A stretch of 64,000 nucleotides of DNA. Source: Alisma plantago-aquatica. Its lineage: Eukaryota > Streptophyta > Magnoliopsida > Alismatales > Alismataceae. How positions within the stretch are numbered: position 1 is the stretch's first letter; every line of letters starts with the position of its first letter. Shown here one piece after another: positions 10,480-21,856 of the stretch. Location: the NCBI GenBank assembly GCA_963693085.1, contig OY856410.1:887357835-887421834 (forward strand), read 5' to 3'. The notes under the pieces were generated by a model that searched no databases, was not told where the DNA came from, and saw only the letters and a program-made list of their open reading frames with translations. Position numbers and translations under genes: made by a program.

Positions 10480-13080
10480 ACATCTAATATAGTTTTCATG
10501 CATATCTTCAAAAATGCATATCTCTTAGCTTCTGAGGTCAAAAAATACGAAAAAATATACCATTTTGATCGTTTTGAAAAGATCTAAAACCTAGGCATGG
10601 TTGCATGACCTGAATGTGATCCTTGTTCTCCTAATTTTCTAAAATACGAACTTTGATTTTCTTTGACCATGTTCAATGCATGATTATGATTATAGATTGA
10701 AACTTTGGTGCATTTTGACCCTATTAATCATCACATCTGTAGAACTTATGCTCTTGTGACCCTAATGAAGGTCCTAACCACCTCAGTTATCACAAATGCC
10801 TCCTTTTTGTACATATGTGACTAGATTGGGCTATAATGAGGTACTTTTCCCTTTTGATTCTAGCATTGCTACCTAATGAATCCAAATGCTTAACCAATCA
10901 TGTGATCAATAAATTTATGATGTTGGAGCTCTTGCGAAACCTTATAAACTTTCTTAAACTATTGATGACTTAAGAGGCATAAATTTGACCCCCCCTTTGT
11001 TTTGATGTATGAGGATACCTTAATTTAGATATGGAATGTTGGTTTTGTTATACCCCGTAACCCTTTATATTCTTAAACTCAGCAATTCCATGATGTTTGT
11101 TGGCCCTAATTCTCAAGTTTCACACTATGTCTTGTTATGAGGTTACACGTGACTCTAAGCCCACTGGTGTTGACCTAGTGTGACAAATATGACATACTTT
11201 CCTTTCTTGTGCTCTAATATCGTGTGAATATGGTTTTATGCACTCCCTCCAATCAGATTCGAATCTATTAGTCTTGTTTCCCCTTGATGTGGATGTCCAC
11301 CTAAGTCCATTGCAAACCTTTTTGGCATATGAACTATGCTTACATTTGCACAAATGTTGATACCCAAGGTTGGGAATTTTGATGTCTAAAACCTAGGGGA
11401 CATCCACCCATATTAGAATGTGTTTCTCATGTCCATACTTTCTCTATCTAAATCATGATTTATGCTTGGATCCTTTATCTTGTTTTGATCATAACCTTGT
11501 ATGCTCTATTATGAGTCTTTGACCCTATAATGTGCATAGGTGACCTAAATCTTGATATGATCATATAAAGTGCATGGAATCTCATAGTGACTTGAAACTT
11601 GAACCCCACATTCATGATGACCTCTAAATGATTTTAAAATAATTAAACATATAATTAACCAACCATGAATCTATCTTAGACAAAAACCCAAAAATAAATC
11701 TAGTTAGGGTTAATGATGAGAATCTATTGCATATATGTAATCTTGTGCATAACCAGGTGTTCCTTGAGATCTAGATGGTCAAGGATAGGTTATGAAATAT
11801 CTGAAATCATTTTTGGGATATAACAATTATATGACTATGGCATTCTCACTTGAAATGTGATACATATATATGCTTGTTTACTTGCTCAAATGTTGCCATG
11901 TAGTATTCTAATATGTACTCGATGCTTGTCTCATCTCGTTGTTTTATAACCTGCACACATAACATAGAAATCCATTATAAAAGTGTTGAAACATGATTTT
12001 TCTCAATGATTTTGGTTATTGAGGTCCCTCACGTATAAAAGGGTTAACTACTCTTGAGCACCCTTATGGATCCTTCCAATGGGAAGTTGATCAAAGGCCT
12101 TAAGATACATGATATTGATTGTATAATTGGATTAAATTGACATAAAATATGGGCTCTTGCTTTGCTAAGTATTTAACTTATTTATTCTTATTTGTTACTT
12201 TTGCAAATCTTTTCAAATTATGCAAATCTTATCTGTATGTATCTTTTATACCTATACTCATCACCTAGTGTGCTTGACCTACCTTGTTTCACATATTTTA
12301 TAGGTTTAGAGATGGCTAGAAGTGATGGGCTTGGTTAGCTGCGTCAATGTCATTGTTGTGATATCCCTAGAATACATGAGCAGGCTTGCAAAGTTGTACT
12401 CTTGAATATATATGTAACTAAAATCATGTAATAAAGCAATGCAATTATTAATTATACTTGTTGAGTGTTGAGATTTTGGTTGGTGATTTTAGCTTGTTAT
12501 ATGTTCATGTATGTTAAACTTTATGATTCCACATTCGCGCTTTTTTAATACCATGCTAGGGATGGATGCCTAGGTCCTATCACCATTGACTGTGTAGTCA
12601 AGTGGAGTTAGGATTTGGGTAACAAATAGTTCTGTGAATCTAGTTGGTGGTGTGAGGCCACAATAGGGTGACAAAAAAGGGAATATGAAGTGGTCGTCAT
12701 TGAAATAAAGCAAGCTTGACTATTAGCATGGTCATAGGAACCTAAGTGGCATGGAATACTGATGACTTTTATCCGTGGTAATAGGCTCGACGCTTGCAAC
12801 TAGAGCTAGGGTCCTATGAAAATATAAGAAGAATGGCACATGGAGTCAGCAAGTGGAGAAGTGAAGTACCATAGTGGGGAGGAAGTACAAATCCAAGATG
12901 GAAAGGAACCATCTACACTATGATGACACAATAGTTGTTGGATTTCCAATATCAGAGTCAATGCCAATCCTTCACAAGGTGCAAGGTGGCGACCACTACT
13001 AGGGACATTGACTCTTAAAACCCTATGAAGCCTTATATTGTATGTCAATGTTGAGTATCCAAGGATCGATTGATTAGGTA
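10480..13080. other. A/T-rich interior of the hAT element, possibly with nested LTR sequence
   Basis: No coding trace is recognised. At 11046 the sequence TGTTATACCCCGTAACCC resembles the start of a gypsy LTR and is preceded by GGTTT; GGTTT recurs at 12303 after TATA rather than CA. This would fit a decayed nested solo LTR of about 1.25 kb, but the evidence is thin. Confidence 0.25.
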
Positions 13081-13116
13081 TACATAGGGATGGCTGGCTT
13101 ATTAGCCATAATCACT

Positions 13117-13118
<2 letters not shown>

Positions 13119-13180
<62 letters not shown>
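13119..13180. repeat. (AT)n microsatellite, 62 bp
   Basis: Thirty-one AT units. The same locus in copy 2 (56041-56080) has twenty units, a 22-bp difference between the duplication copies. Confidence 0.95.
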
Positions 13181-13187
<7 letters not shown>

Positions 13188-13297
13188 ATCTATGGGTAGA
13201 AGGCTAAAAGGCATGGATAATGTTCATCCCTTTCCCTCCTCTATTAAGGATGTAGGGAAATGGGTAATTAGTAAATGGGTAGCGAGTAAAAAAAACC

Positions 13298-13323
13298 TTT
13301 ACCCTTACCCTTACCCTTACCCT
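13298..13323 (+). repeat. (CCCTTA)n subterminal array, right end of hAT
   Basis: Four CCCTTA units after AACCTTTA, about 55 bp inside the right terminus, in the same orientation as the left array rather than inverted. Confidence 0.7.
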
Positions 13324-13376
13324 ACATGGTATGGATAAATGGTAAATGGGTAACAACCTCCCCATTGACAACCCTG

Positions 13377-13493
13377 ACCCTAAATGTTTCTGATCTTCAA
13401 GCAACCAGTTGTTAAGGCTCAATATATGGAGATGCATCAATAAACACCTATCAATAATGAAACTCAACCCAACAAGGCACAATAAGAACAACC
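13377..13493 (+). pseudogene. chromovirus-like gag, part after the hAT insertion
   Basis: If the hAT and one target duplication are removed, LLGPQ before the insertion continues as MFLIFKQPVVKAQYMEMHQ before the next stop. This position in gag normally holds the region after the core domain. The piece ends at the copia-2 LTR. Confidence 0.45.
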
Positions 13494-13819
13494 TATTGAC
13501 TTGAGAGTTATAAATTGTCCATATTTTGATAATAACTTAACCATTCCATTGATATGTATCTAATATGTTTGTTCGAGACTGATTTCAGATATTAGGTACA
13601 TGAAAAGGATCAAATTACACAAGCCTTAGCTTGTCCAAAGAAGTCAAAAGTAATGCAAATGCACTTTTGTGGAAAACACTCCAAACCACCTTAAAATATT
13701 TTTGTAAATATTTGTATTGATGATATGACTTGTAACTAAGATGATAAAAAGTAAAAGACACTTATTTCCATTGTTTCATCACTTAAAAATCATTTTAAAA
13801 AAATTGTCACAACAACTTA

Positions 13820-14040
13820 ATCAGTCAACTTTGCATCTCGACCAATTTGTGATGGATTTTTGGAAATGGTTGCATCGGTCGAGTTGTACACTCACAGAAT
13901 GTGACCGACCAACTTTCTGACCAAAGTTGATTTTAGGTGATCTATCGAGTTACCTCAAGACAAACTCAACTGATAGTTTGAAAATTGGCTTTTTCAGTTA
14001 GTGGATCAGTTGAGTTACCTTTATTGAAACTCGACCGAAT
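13820..14040. repeat. CTCGACCGAT/ATCGGTCGAG word array in copia-2 U3
   Basis: Six to eight degenerate copies of a 10-bp word occur in both orientations, for example ATCTCGACCAAT, ATCGGTCGAGTT, TATCGAGTTACC and AACTCGACCGAAT. They lie upstream of the TATA box at 14352. Confidence 0.65.
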
Positions 14041-14351
14041 GCACTGTACACAAAACACAAAAGAGGCGATTACAAGCGTTGGAGAGTTGTTAGAAACAAA
14101 AATAGATCTGTTGCAAGTTGTAAAATGGCTAGTTTTAATTCATTAGAGATCCCATACTCAAAGGAACACCCCCAGCTATGACTAGGACCTCTTGGAGTTA
14201 ATTCCAAGATTTCTCATTCATGCTATGCTTGGTCCGTTCTATAGTTGAGCGTACTAAGCCCCTTTGAGCCCCTTTCTCTCTCTCATTTACAAAGCATTTT
14301 GTCATTATGAGTGAATTAGGCATGTTGTAAGAGAGATACCTCATTGTTACC

Positions 14352-14359
14352 TTATAAAG
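14352..14359 (+). promoter_or_regulatory. copia-2 LTR TATA box
   Basis: TTATAAAG in the context ACCTTATAAAGCTC lies about 600 bp before the LTR end. The copy-2 equivalent is at 57253-57260. Function is inferred from position only. Confidence 0.45.
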
Positions 14360-14954
14360 CTCTCCATCTTTCCATCTTCCCAATCCCCTTTATCAAAGAG
14401 CAAAGGCGTAAGTGATATTCTCTAAGTGAAGGAGGAGTTGCTATTCTTCTTCAAGGCTAAAGGAGTGAAGATCTTCTCCAAGTTTAGGAGAAGGACAAGG
14501 CGGAAGATCCAAGTAGCTTCGTGGGTAAATTCTCAGGGCTGAAGACTTGTTGCAAGGAGAAGATGTCCTAGGAGAAGGAATTGAGCTGCTTGCAAGAGTG
14601 GGTAAGACCTGTTGTGAGGTAGAAGACTAGATCTTGGGTAGGTAAGCCCTTGGATGTAAGGTGGTCTTCTTGTATCTCTTATAATGAAATATAAGTATAC
14701 ATGGGTTGTAAAGTCCTAGAGGTTGACCTCTCTAGGTAGTGGATTGACAGTCTACTAGTTTGGAGATTGGAATCACTCTAAACACCTTGTCCAAGTGTTT
14801 GTTTCAATCTCTCTCATCCTTGCTATGTTTGTTAGACAATATTTAAAATTCACTTTTAGCGTTTGGTTTCAATTAATACAATTTGAAGGTCTAAATATTC
14901 TTGTGCATGTTTTGAAGCCCTATTCACCCCCTCTAGATCCCTAGACTCAACAAG

Positions 14955-14966
14955 TGGTATAAGAGC
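14955..14966 (+). other. copia-2 primer-binding site, mutated
   Basis: TGGTATAAGAGC follows the LTR end after two bases. The usual initiator-Met site is TGGTATCAGAGC; the A for C change is present in both duplication copies (also 57856-57867), so it predates the duplication. Confidence 0.75.
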
Positions 14967-15004
14967 AAGGATCCTCTCCAACAAATCTCTTATGAGATGA
15001 GAAG

Positions 15005-15200
15005 ATGGGTAAGAACACACTTGGTTCTCTCAACCTAGAGGGAGAATTCTCCACGCGCCCCTAGTCTTTGATGACACCAACTTCCTCTATTGGAAGTGAC
15101 AAATGCAATTTTACATTCAAGTATTGAAGCATATTCAACTCTATGAGCCTCTTTATATGCATGGCAGTTTTGTCTTGACAACTCACTAGTTTGACACTAC
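15005..15200 (+). pseudogene. copia-2 gag N-terminus
   Basis: An ATG at 15005 begins MGKNTLGSLNLEGEFSTRP. After a frame change the sequence reads LVFDDTNFLYWK, matching the RPPVFDGTNFLYWK region that opens SIRE/Maximus-type copia gag. A stop and then YIQVLKHIQLYEPLY-like wording follow. The homology fades after about 15200. In copy 2 (57906-58101) the corresponding motif reads PVFDDTNFLYWK, closer to consensus. It is not functional. Confidence 0.75.
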
Positions 15201-16688
15201 AGATGTCCATTAGAGATAGAGAAGTTTTATCTTGATAACTATGATTGTGGGATAGTGATTCCTAGTTTTTATTGGTTAATTATTGTGTTTTGTAGTATTT
15301 GATGTTGGCATTGAGATAACTTAATTGTTATAAGTGTGCATATTAGATCAATGAATTTGCATCCTTTTTTGATAAACTACTCATTGACTCTTGAAAAATC
15401 AAAGAGGTTGTGGCAAAGATGTGGTCAAATCAGCATAGGGTGACTCGTGACACTTTTGTTGTTGATAGGGACTTATTCTCAGGATTCTTGGAATGATCTG
15501 CATCAACATATATGACGGTCGTAACTTGTGATCATTTAGGAGGATTGACATGAGGTTTTAATCTCTTTAGAGTTTTTTTGTGAATGGATTTTGTTTTTGT
15601 TGGTACAAGGTGCCAAGTTTTGTAAGAGGTATATTTTGAAATAAAAGGTTTATTTTTGGTTCATTATATGCGACATAAGATTTGGGTAGTTCTTTAACTA
15701 TGCATGTGGACTTAGGCCCCTTGTTAATTTTGAGGTACTTATAACTATGAGTCCTTGTGACGAATTAGATGGCCCAGATCGATATAGATATATTTCTTGT
15801 GTGTTCAATGCGTCAATGATGGTTATGACTTTTTAGTTTTTTTAGTAAAATAACACCCGTCCATGTCATCCCTCTTTTCCCATTTCCCTTGCTGAAGTTA
15901 GAAGGTTGAAACCCCAAGAATTTTAAGCTTTCACACACTTTGATATTATACTTGTGGGTGATTCCTCCCTTTGAATGTTTGTATCCCATTTTGTTACTAA
16001 AATGGAACATTCATTCTTGGGGAGAAGATGGATTACTAGCTCTACTGGACTAGGATGCCATTCTGCGTGCTAAAGTCATGCTATGAAATAGGTGTATAGG
16101 AGGAAATTCCCTACCCAGTTGGGCCAAGGCTCTAGGTGTCAAAGAGACCCCCAACATGATTTAGTGTAATAATCCATGAAAAGCATATGCCTTCCTGGTT
16201 AAATAGTTATTTTGTGATTTTTTTGATAGATATCCACATGATGTGGATCATTTATTTTCATTTGTCATTAATGCCCAGGGCCTTAGTATGAAAGCTTAGG
16301 GTTCCATGAAGAATGAATAGGGTTTTCCTAGTAAGGGTTTTCCTAGTATGCAAAGATTACTCTCACCCCTTTGATAGATGATGCACAAAAAACCACATGG
16401 TATTTTAATTTATACTTCAGTCCTCTTGTCCTTTCCTTTCCAAGTGGATTTGAGATTATGTCATCTTTAGTGTTATGTGATTTCCATCCGAATATAGGCG
16501 TTAGGAATCATAGATCATGAGAGACATATATAACTTGCCTTGGGGACTCATAATTTCATCCAACATTCTACGATTGATGTCATAATGATCTTGCCATTTC
16601 ACCTTACCTTATTTGCAATTATGAAAACTTTTTTTATTATTAAGATTGACATATTTTGAGGAGTTAATTTAGGTTGGTGATGCATTGG
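15201..16688. other. unassigned sequence between copia-2 and ATHILA
   Basis: No coding domain, terminus or long repeat is recognised in this 1.5-kb stretch. It may be decayed copia-2 interior or an older insertion. It is repeated at 58102-59588 with low divergence. Confidence 0.4.
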
Positions 16689-16693
16689 GGCCA

Positions 16694-17296
16694 TGATGCA
16701 CCAGATAATTGACATTTTCACCGGATATTTATTATGGATTTTTGTGCACTTTTTGCTTATTTTCATATTAATTTGTGCATTATTCATCATAATTATCACG
16801 TGACACCTAATTGCATCAAATAAATGTATTTTTAACGTTTCTATTGGATTCATTATTGTTTAGGAGCTTATGTTTGTTTGTGCGAATTTCAAGTGAATCT
16901 ACAAGAAACTACACAACACGTTACTACTGGCTTGACTGTTTGTGGTACCGACACTTTCTCTGAAAGGAACCATGTTGAATTAGAAAGACTCGATAGTACC
17001 AACCAAGGAATTTGATACTAACAACAAACTCACAGCAAGGAATCAGAAACTCTTGAAGAAATCCCAATACTACCGACATCAACTTAGAAGTACTAATAAT
17101 TGCACAGGTGACCACAACTATCAAAGGTGTTGGTAGTACCGAAACCCAGTCGATAATACTAATACAGTGAGGTCAAGTAGATCCAATAATTGTGTTTAAT
17201 TTGACAATTGGGAATTAATAACATCCTAAGTCACTTCTATGACATAGGGGGATTTTAGTCAAACCTAGGTATCTCATTCTATTCAATTGTACAAGC
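16694..17296 (+). repeat. ATHILA left LTR, truncated
   Basis: Aligns with about 21857-22437 of the right LTR, ending at the shared words TCTATTC.ATTGTAC. After that the sequence is integrase. It contains several GTAGTACCGA-like words. Confidence 0.8.
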
Positions 17297-17946
17297 AAAT
17301 ATGGAGTGAGACATAGGGTAGGAACTCCATATCACCCGCAAACCCAGGACAAGTTGGGGTGTCTAATAGGGAGATAAAGAAGATTTTGGAAAAGACAATA
17401 TCAACCAATAGGACAAACTGGAGTATGCAACTTAATGATGCTCTTTGGGCATATAGGATTGCCTATAAGTCACCTATAGGAACCACTCATTTTAGTTTGG
17501 TTTATGGGAGAGCTTTTCATTTACCCATAGAGTTAGAGCATAAAGCCAAGTGGGCCCAGAGGAAATAGAATTACAATTTGGATGATGTAGGGAGAAAGAG
17601 AATCCTATAATTGAATGAGTTGGATGAGATGAGGTTTGATGCCTATGAAAGCTCCAGGATCTACTAAGAGACAACAAAGCAGATCCATGATCACCACATC
17701 TTGCATAGATTCTTCACTTTAGGACAGAAGGGGCTTTTGTTCAATTCTAGGTTGAAATTACACCCTCGTAAATTGAGGTATAGATGGGGTAGTCCTTTTG
17801 TGGTATTCAAATCTTTTCCTCATGGGGCAGTGGAGACTAGTAATGGACCCGATCCATTCCTTATAAATGGCCAAAGACTGAAACACTACTTTGGGGGCGA
17901 ATTGCCAAGGAAAGAAGAGGAGTTGAAGATCATTGAGCTTGAGTGA
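17297..17946 (+). pseudogene. ATHILA integrase C-terminal part
   Basis: From 17297 the frame reads [15 protein letters not shown], the end of the gypsy integrase core. A one-base frame change near 17340 then leads to [16 protein letters not shown] and [19 protein letters not shown], followed by [17 protein letters not shown] and a stop. A last open segment, 17701-17946, reads LGQKGLLFNSRLKL, LRYRWGSPFVV, FPHGAVE and INGQRLKHYFGGE, the C-terminal chromatin-contact region typical of ATHILA integrases. Copy 2 (60197-60846) has a TAG in the KKILEK stretch that is TTG here. Confidence 0.9.
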
Positions 17947-18816
17947 TCTTTTATGCTTTATTCATAGAACCTAGGGCATAAAAAAGGGCGCTTGTTGGAG
18001 GATACCCAACCATCTTTTTGATCGTTACATTCAAGTTAGTAGTTTTATAGTTTTATCAATTTATTAGTTTCATATAAAAAATGTGCCTTGATCATTTTGC
18101 TTGGTGCACAAGATGAGCTTAAGATGGTAGGACCGACACATATGCATGATTGATGGGGTTGTTTTTCAGAAAAGCTTGATAGTATCAACAAAATTATTGG
18201 TAGTACTGACAACATCACAGGGAGACTAAGAAATTTCTTAGTGGTACCAACTACAAGCTCGGTAGCACCGACATTTTGTATAAGAGGGGCTGAGTTAACT
18301 CATAAGGACTCACTACTATCTACATCCGACTCAGTAGTATCGACGGCCAACCAGCTCCAAGTTTGAAATACTGAGACAATCCTCAGAGGTATCGAAAAAT
18401 TGAATGACTTTGTACTACTGACATAAAGTCAGTAGTACCGAAAATAAAAGACCAGAATCCATGGGAGTGCCAACGACGATCGAAAATTTTCACATCAGAC
18501 AGTCGATAGTACTAATCCGTTGTGCATATCTTGAAGTCGGTAACACCGATACATGGCGATCCTTGTCTACCGACAGTGATGAATGAGGAGCATTAGTATC
18601 AATGTCTAGTACCGATTCATGTGGATCATGGAGAAAAAAGCAGTACTACCGACGCATCAGTAGCAGGCTGGTCGGAGGTTATATAAGAAGGGGTGTGTGC
18701 ATTGTTTCTTATACACTTTCAATACTCCTCTCTCAAAATGGATTTTGCAAGCAACTGTGGGAAATAAGAGTCTTCTCCAAGCCTCCTTTTCTCCATCCCC
18801 TTCTTGTACGAATGTG
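17947..18816 (+). other. ATHILA spacer between integrase and ATHILA ORF, with GTAGTACCGAC words
   Basis: Non-coding. About 18128-18665 holds a dozen or more variants of GGTAGTACCGAC or its complement (for example GTAGGACCGACA, TGGTAGTACTGAC, CGGTAGCACCGACA, CAGTACTACCGACG). The same word is in both LTRs (about 17100-17160 and 22070-22310). Confidence 0.7.
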
Positions 18817-20355
18817 ATGGCATCCATGCAAGGTTCTTCTTCATCAGTAGGGCATAACGAGTTGGTTCCCAAACCAACCCGGATTGCCGATCTCAAAATT
18901 GATGTGAAGAAGATATAAGACGACCTGATGAAGAGATAGAGTACTTCGACGCGGTATGGATACTATGCATTCCTTGACTCCTTGGACGTCATCAAAAATC
19001 CACATTGGGTTTGTGAGTATTAGGAGTTGGGTGACAATCACCCGTTCTTCAGTGATTGGCTCACCTTCCCAGAGCTCATCAGTGAGTTCTTCACCGCGTT
19101 GTTGATATGTTGCATCCCTTAGCATGGGGATGAAGGGAGGAAAGACCGAGTTCAATTTCATCTCTTCAACACCGAATATCAACTGATGTTGTGGCAATTC
19201 AACACCATCTATGAGTGGCCACTAGGTGAAGTATGCTTCATCCCCAATAACTTTGACTTCAAGGGTGCATTGGAACTTTTGACGGAGGTGCTAGAGGGAT
19301 ACCACATCAGCTAACATACCAACTCCATCACTGACATTGAGCAACCATTTTCTCACATCCTGCATTGCTTCCTCACCAACACCATCTTCGCAAAGTCAAG
19401 TAAGGGGCATGGGAAGTAACATATCATTTCTTCCTCTAAAACTTGCTAGAATTGGGAGGAAAGAATGTGGACTTTGGTTCTTTCTTCCTCCAACACATGA
19501 TGTTGATGAAGAGACTGGTGCAAAGGAATCCTCCCATCCATTTAGCAGGACTTATCACTAAAATATAAATGCATCTTAACATTGACCTATCCACCTCAAG
19601 ATACCATAAGGCTGCTCCCAAGTTGGACCTGAAACATTTCAAGAGTGAATCTCCTTAACCTGTGTCAGGGGATAGTGTACGCGTGTTGTATGGTGGATGT
19701 CCAGTACAAGGAGAGGGAGCTCCTTGATCCGTTCTTCTACTTGCAAGGCATGTATCACATGAGGTGGCTTGTAGAGGATGACTCGAAGGATGATGGAGAA
19801 GATGATGATGACTAGTAAGAGAAATAACAGGAGCAAGAAGAAGAAAATGAGGAGGAGGTCACCATCGCAATCACAAGGAGCAAGGAACCCTACAAGTTCT
19901 CTATAATACATGGAGCCTTTAGTTCTTCTACTACACCATCTGCCCAGGAGGATGATCCCTATTCAATAGCATGTATGTATGGCATGATTCAGGAGATCCA
20001 TTAGGGGAAACATCAGCAAACTACTACACTAGAGGGCATCCATGATGTCCAAGGAAAACTCTCTCAAAACCAACAGGCGATCTTTGAAAATGAGTGACTT
20101 CTCTTGGCCAACCAATAGCACATGCACACACACCTACAATGAATGGAGAACAATCAGCAGTCGTTCTTTTACAAGTATTGGAGTCAGGGCTACTTAGGTG
20201 GATATCCACAACCTTCATAGATGCCACCACCACCCCAGACTTTCCAGGGGACCTTCTACCTGCACGATCCTACATTGCCACAACCTCCACCACCACCATT
20301 TTTATCGGTACCACTATTTACCTCTTAAGTTGGATTTTGACTATGAGGACATAGT
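18817..20355 (+). pseudogene. ATHILA ORF (env-position ORF), decayed
   Basis: The start ATG at 18817 reads MASMQGSSSSVGHNELVPK. About 18955-19225 gives FLDSLDVIKNPHW, TFPELISEFFTALL, VQFHLFNTEYQLMLWQF and NTIYEWPLGEV. This fits the conserved ATHILA ORF pattern: a tyrosine/proline-E-L-T-EF segment, then F.L....Y.L.L..FN...G.P.G. An acidic stretch (about 19775-19860) and QEDDPYSIACMYGMIQEIH, DVQGKLSQNQQAIFENE suggest the coiled-coil region. Stops are scattered. In the family this ORF lies after integrase and its role is unproven; an envelope function is only a proposal. Copy 2 is at 61713-63251. Confidence 0.75.
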
Positions 20356-21842
20356 AAAGTTCAAGCTTAGGAGGGGTCTTGGAACAACTGTATCCTTTAG
20401 ATGTTTTTTACTCTTTATTTGGTTTTTAGGTTTTATTTGTTTCAAGTTGTAGGATCCACAATCTATCTAATGTAATAGTGGACTTTAATTCATGATTCAT
20501 GTTGTCATGTGCTTTCGTGTGTTTGCAATGGAAACTTGAAAAAATAATGAAAAATGACTTAGTTGCAAATATATGTAGTTACATCACCTAGAGGAAGTGT
20601 ATGGGTTAGTAAGATCTTTGACACTTGATATGAATAGAAATATTAGTTGTTCATGTAATGTGGATGAAGATGCAGTTTGAGAATGAATTGATCTAATAAC
20701 TAAGGGACATTAAATTGAAATTCAAGAAAAAAATCCTAAGGTTACCCTATACACAGGTCATTGGAGAGGCACATATCACAGTTCATGAAAGGCATTGTCT
20801 CTTAATTATGTGATTCCATCCATTTTCCACTCATTTTGACCCACCACCTTAAGATGATCAAGTAAAACCCAGATTATTTCCTTTTGATTGCATTGCATGG
20901 CATAATATGTGTCATGATAGTTAGTTTCTCTTGTATTGCATTAGTTACAAAATGAAAAAATTATATGCACAAACAACTTATGTGCATTTCATCTAGTTTC
21001 ATAACAATTACATGTAGATTGCATACATTTTTCATCATTCATTTTTACATCATGTGGTTTTTGTTTTCTTTTAAATCAAGAGTACAGAGATATACATCCA
21101 TACCTACAGAAAGAAAAGATGAAAAGAAAGAAATGAATGAGATTTGTTAGTGAAGCCCAAGCATAACTTTCCATTATGCTAAAATAGTGGGCCAATGAAA
21201 AAATGTAATGTTTTGAGACAAAGAGGGAGAAATGATGCCTGAAATACTTCACAAGGAAATGGAAACATTCACATGATATATTATCATATTTACTTCATTA
21301 TCATTCATTTAATGAGATTTTTTATACATGCATCATTTCATCCATGATATTAGCCATTAGGATTCATGCATTTCTCATTATCTTCACCATATAGGTTCAT
21401 CATGTTTTATTTTTGCATAAATGATTCATATGTTACTTATGGTTATTCCCAAGCCACATCTTTTGTTCCATCCATTACTCTTATTTGTAGGCCACATATA
21501 TGATGGATCTCCTCATTCATTCTTATAAGGAGAACTGCTTCCAAGTAGTTGGTAGTTAGGAAAGTATAATGTAGATATGGAATCACATGATGCACCAAGT
21601 GAATGCCTGATTGACTATGATATTAATTTCTCTATTGATTATGTTTCACTTATTTAAGGGTGGATATATTTTATGGATATTTTTGGTTGCTTGAGAGTAG
21701 TTGATTGTTTAGTGGCCAGTAAAGGTCAGTTTGGGACCACCAGGTGGGGATAGTTGAGAAAAAAACTAATATTTCATCTCTTTTTTTTGACTTGTCTCAA
21801 ATAGATTTGAGGGTGTGATTGCTTGAGGATGAGCAACATTTA
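20356..21842 (+). other. ATHILA 3' untranslated spacer
   Basis: A 1.5-kb A/T-rich stretch without coding trace between the ATHILA ORF and the polypurine tract. Near its end, GGTGTGATTGCTTGAGGATG followed by AGCAA is the wording usually seen just before the ATHILA tract. The window's copy 2 ends inside this spacer (partner of 64000 is about 21105). Confidence 0.6.
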
Positions 21843-21856
21843 AGGTTGGGTGAGTT
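21843..21856 (+). other. ATHILA polypurine tract
   Basis: AGGTTGGGTGAGTT directly precedes the right LTR start TGATG. ATHILA elements typically show AAGGTTGGGGGAGTT here. Confidence 0.75.

Larger units (their letters stand above)
8239..13376. mobile_element. hAT-type DNA transposon, 5.1 kb, no transposase recognised
   Basis: The left end is TAGGGATGTCAATGG and the right end, inverted, is CAGGGTTGTCAATGG: 13 of 15 bases match. Flanks are ACCCCAAA (8231-8238) and ACCCTAAA (13377-13384), an 8-bp target duplication with one C/T difference; 8 bp is the hAT hallmark, and YAGGG termini are common in plant hATs. A (CCCTTA)n run lies near each end in the same orientation. Removing the element rejoins a gypsy gag frame, an independent sign of correct boundaries. 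I see no hAT transposase or dimerisation motif, so it is probably non-autonomous or decayed. The interior has a GC-richer block (about 9620-10440) and long A/T-rich sequence. Confidence 0.8.
13494..14952 (+). repeat. copia-2 5' LTR (plus strand)
   Basis: The right end is clear: ACTCAACA at 14945-14952, two bases before a primer-site sequence. The left end is placed at TATTGACTTGAG, a guess from the change in sequence character and from TTTGATAATAACTTAACC-type wording shortly after, which is common at the start of SIRE/Maximus-like copia LTRs. A TATA box is at 14352-14359. Length is about 1.46 kb. No 3' LTR partner was found, so the element is truncated. Confidence 0.6.

Noticed and set aside
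11046..12302. Possible nested solo LTR inside the hAT (TGTTATACCCC start, GGTTT flanks)
   Set aside because: The right terminus would be TA rather than CA and the flank match is a simple 5-mer; kept only as a low-confidence note.
13090..13338. Open frame with a tyrosine-isoleucine run
   Set aside because: It is created by the (AT)n microsatellite and the CCCTTA array.
18844..19197. 117-codon minus-strand open frame over the ATHILA ORF
   Set aside because: It is a shadow of the plus-strand ATHILA reading frame, whose motifs are recognisable.
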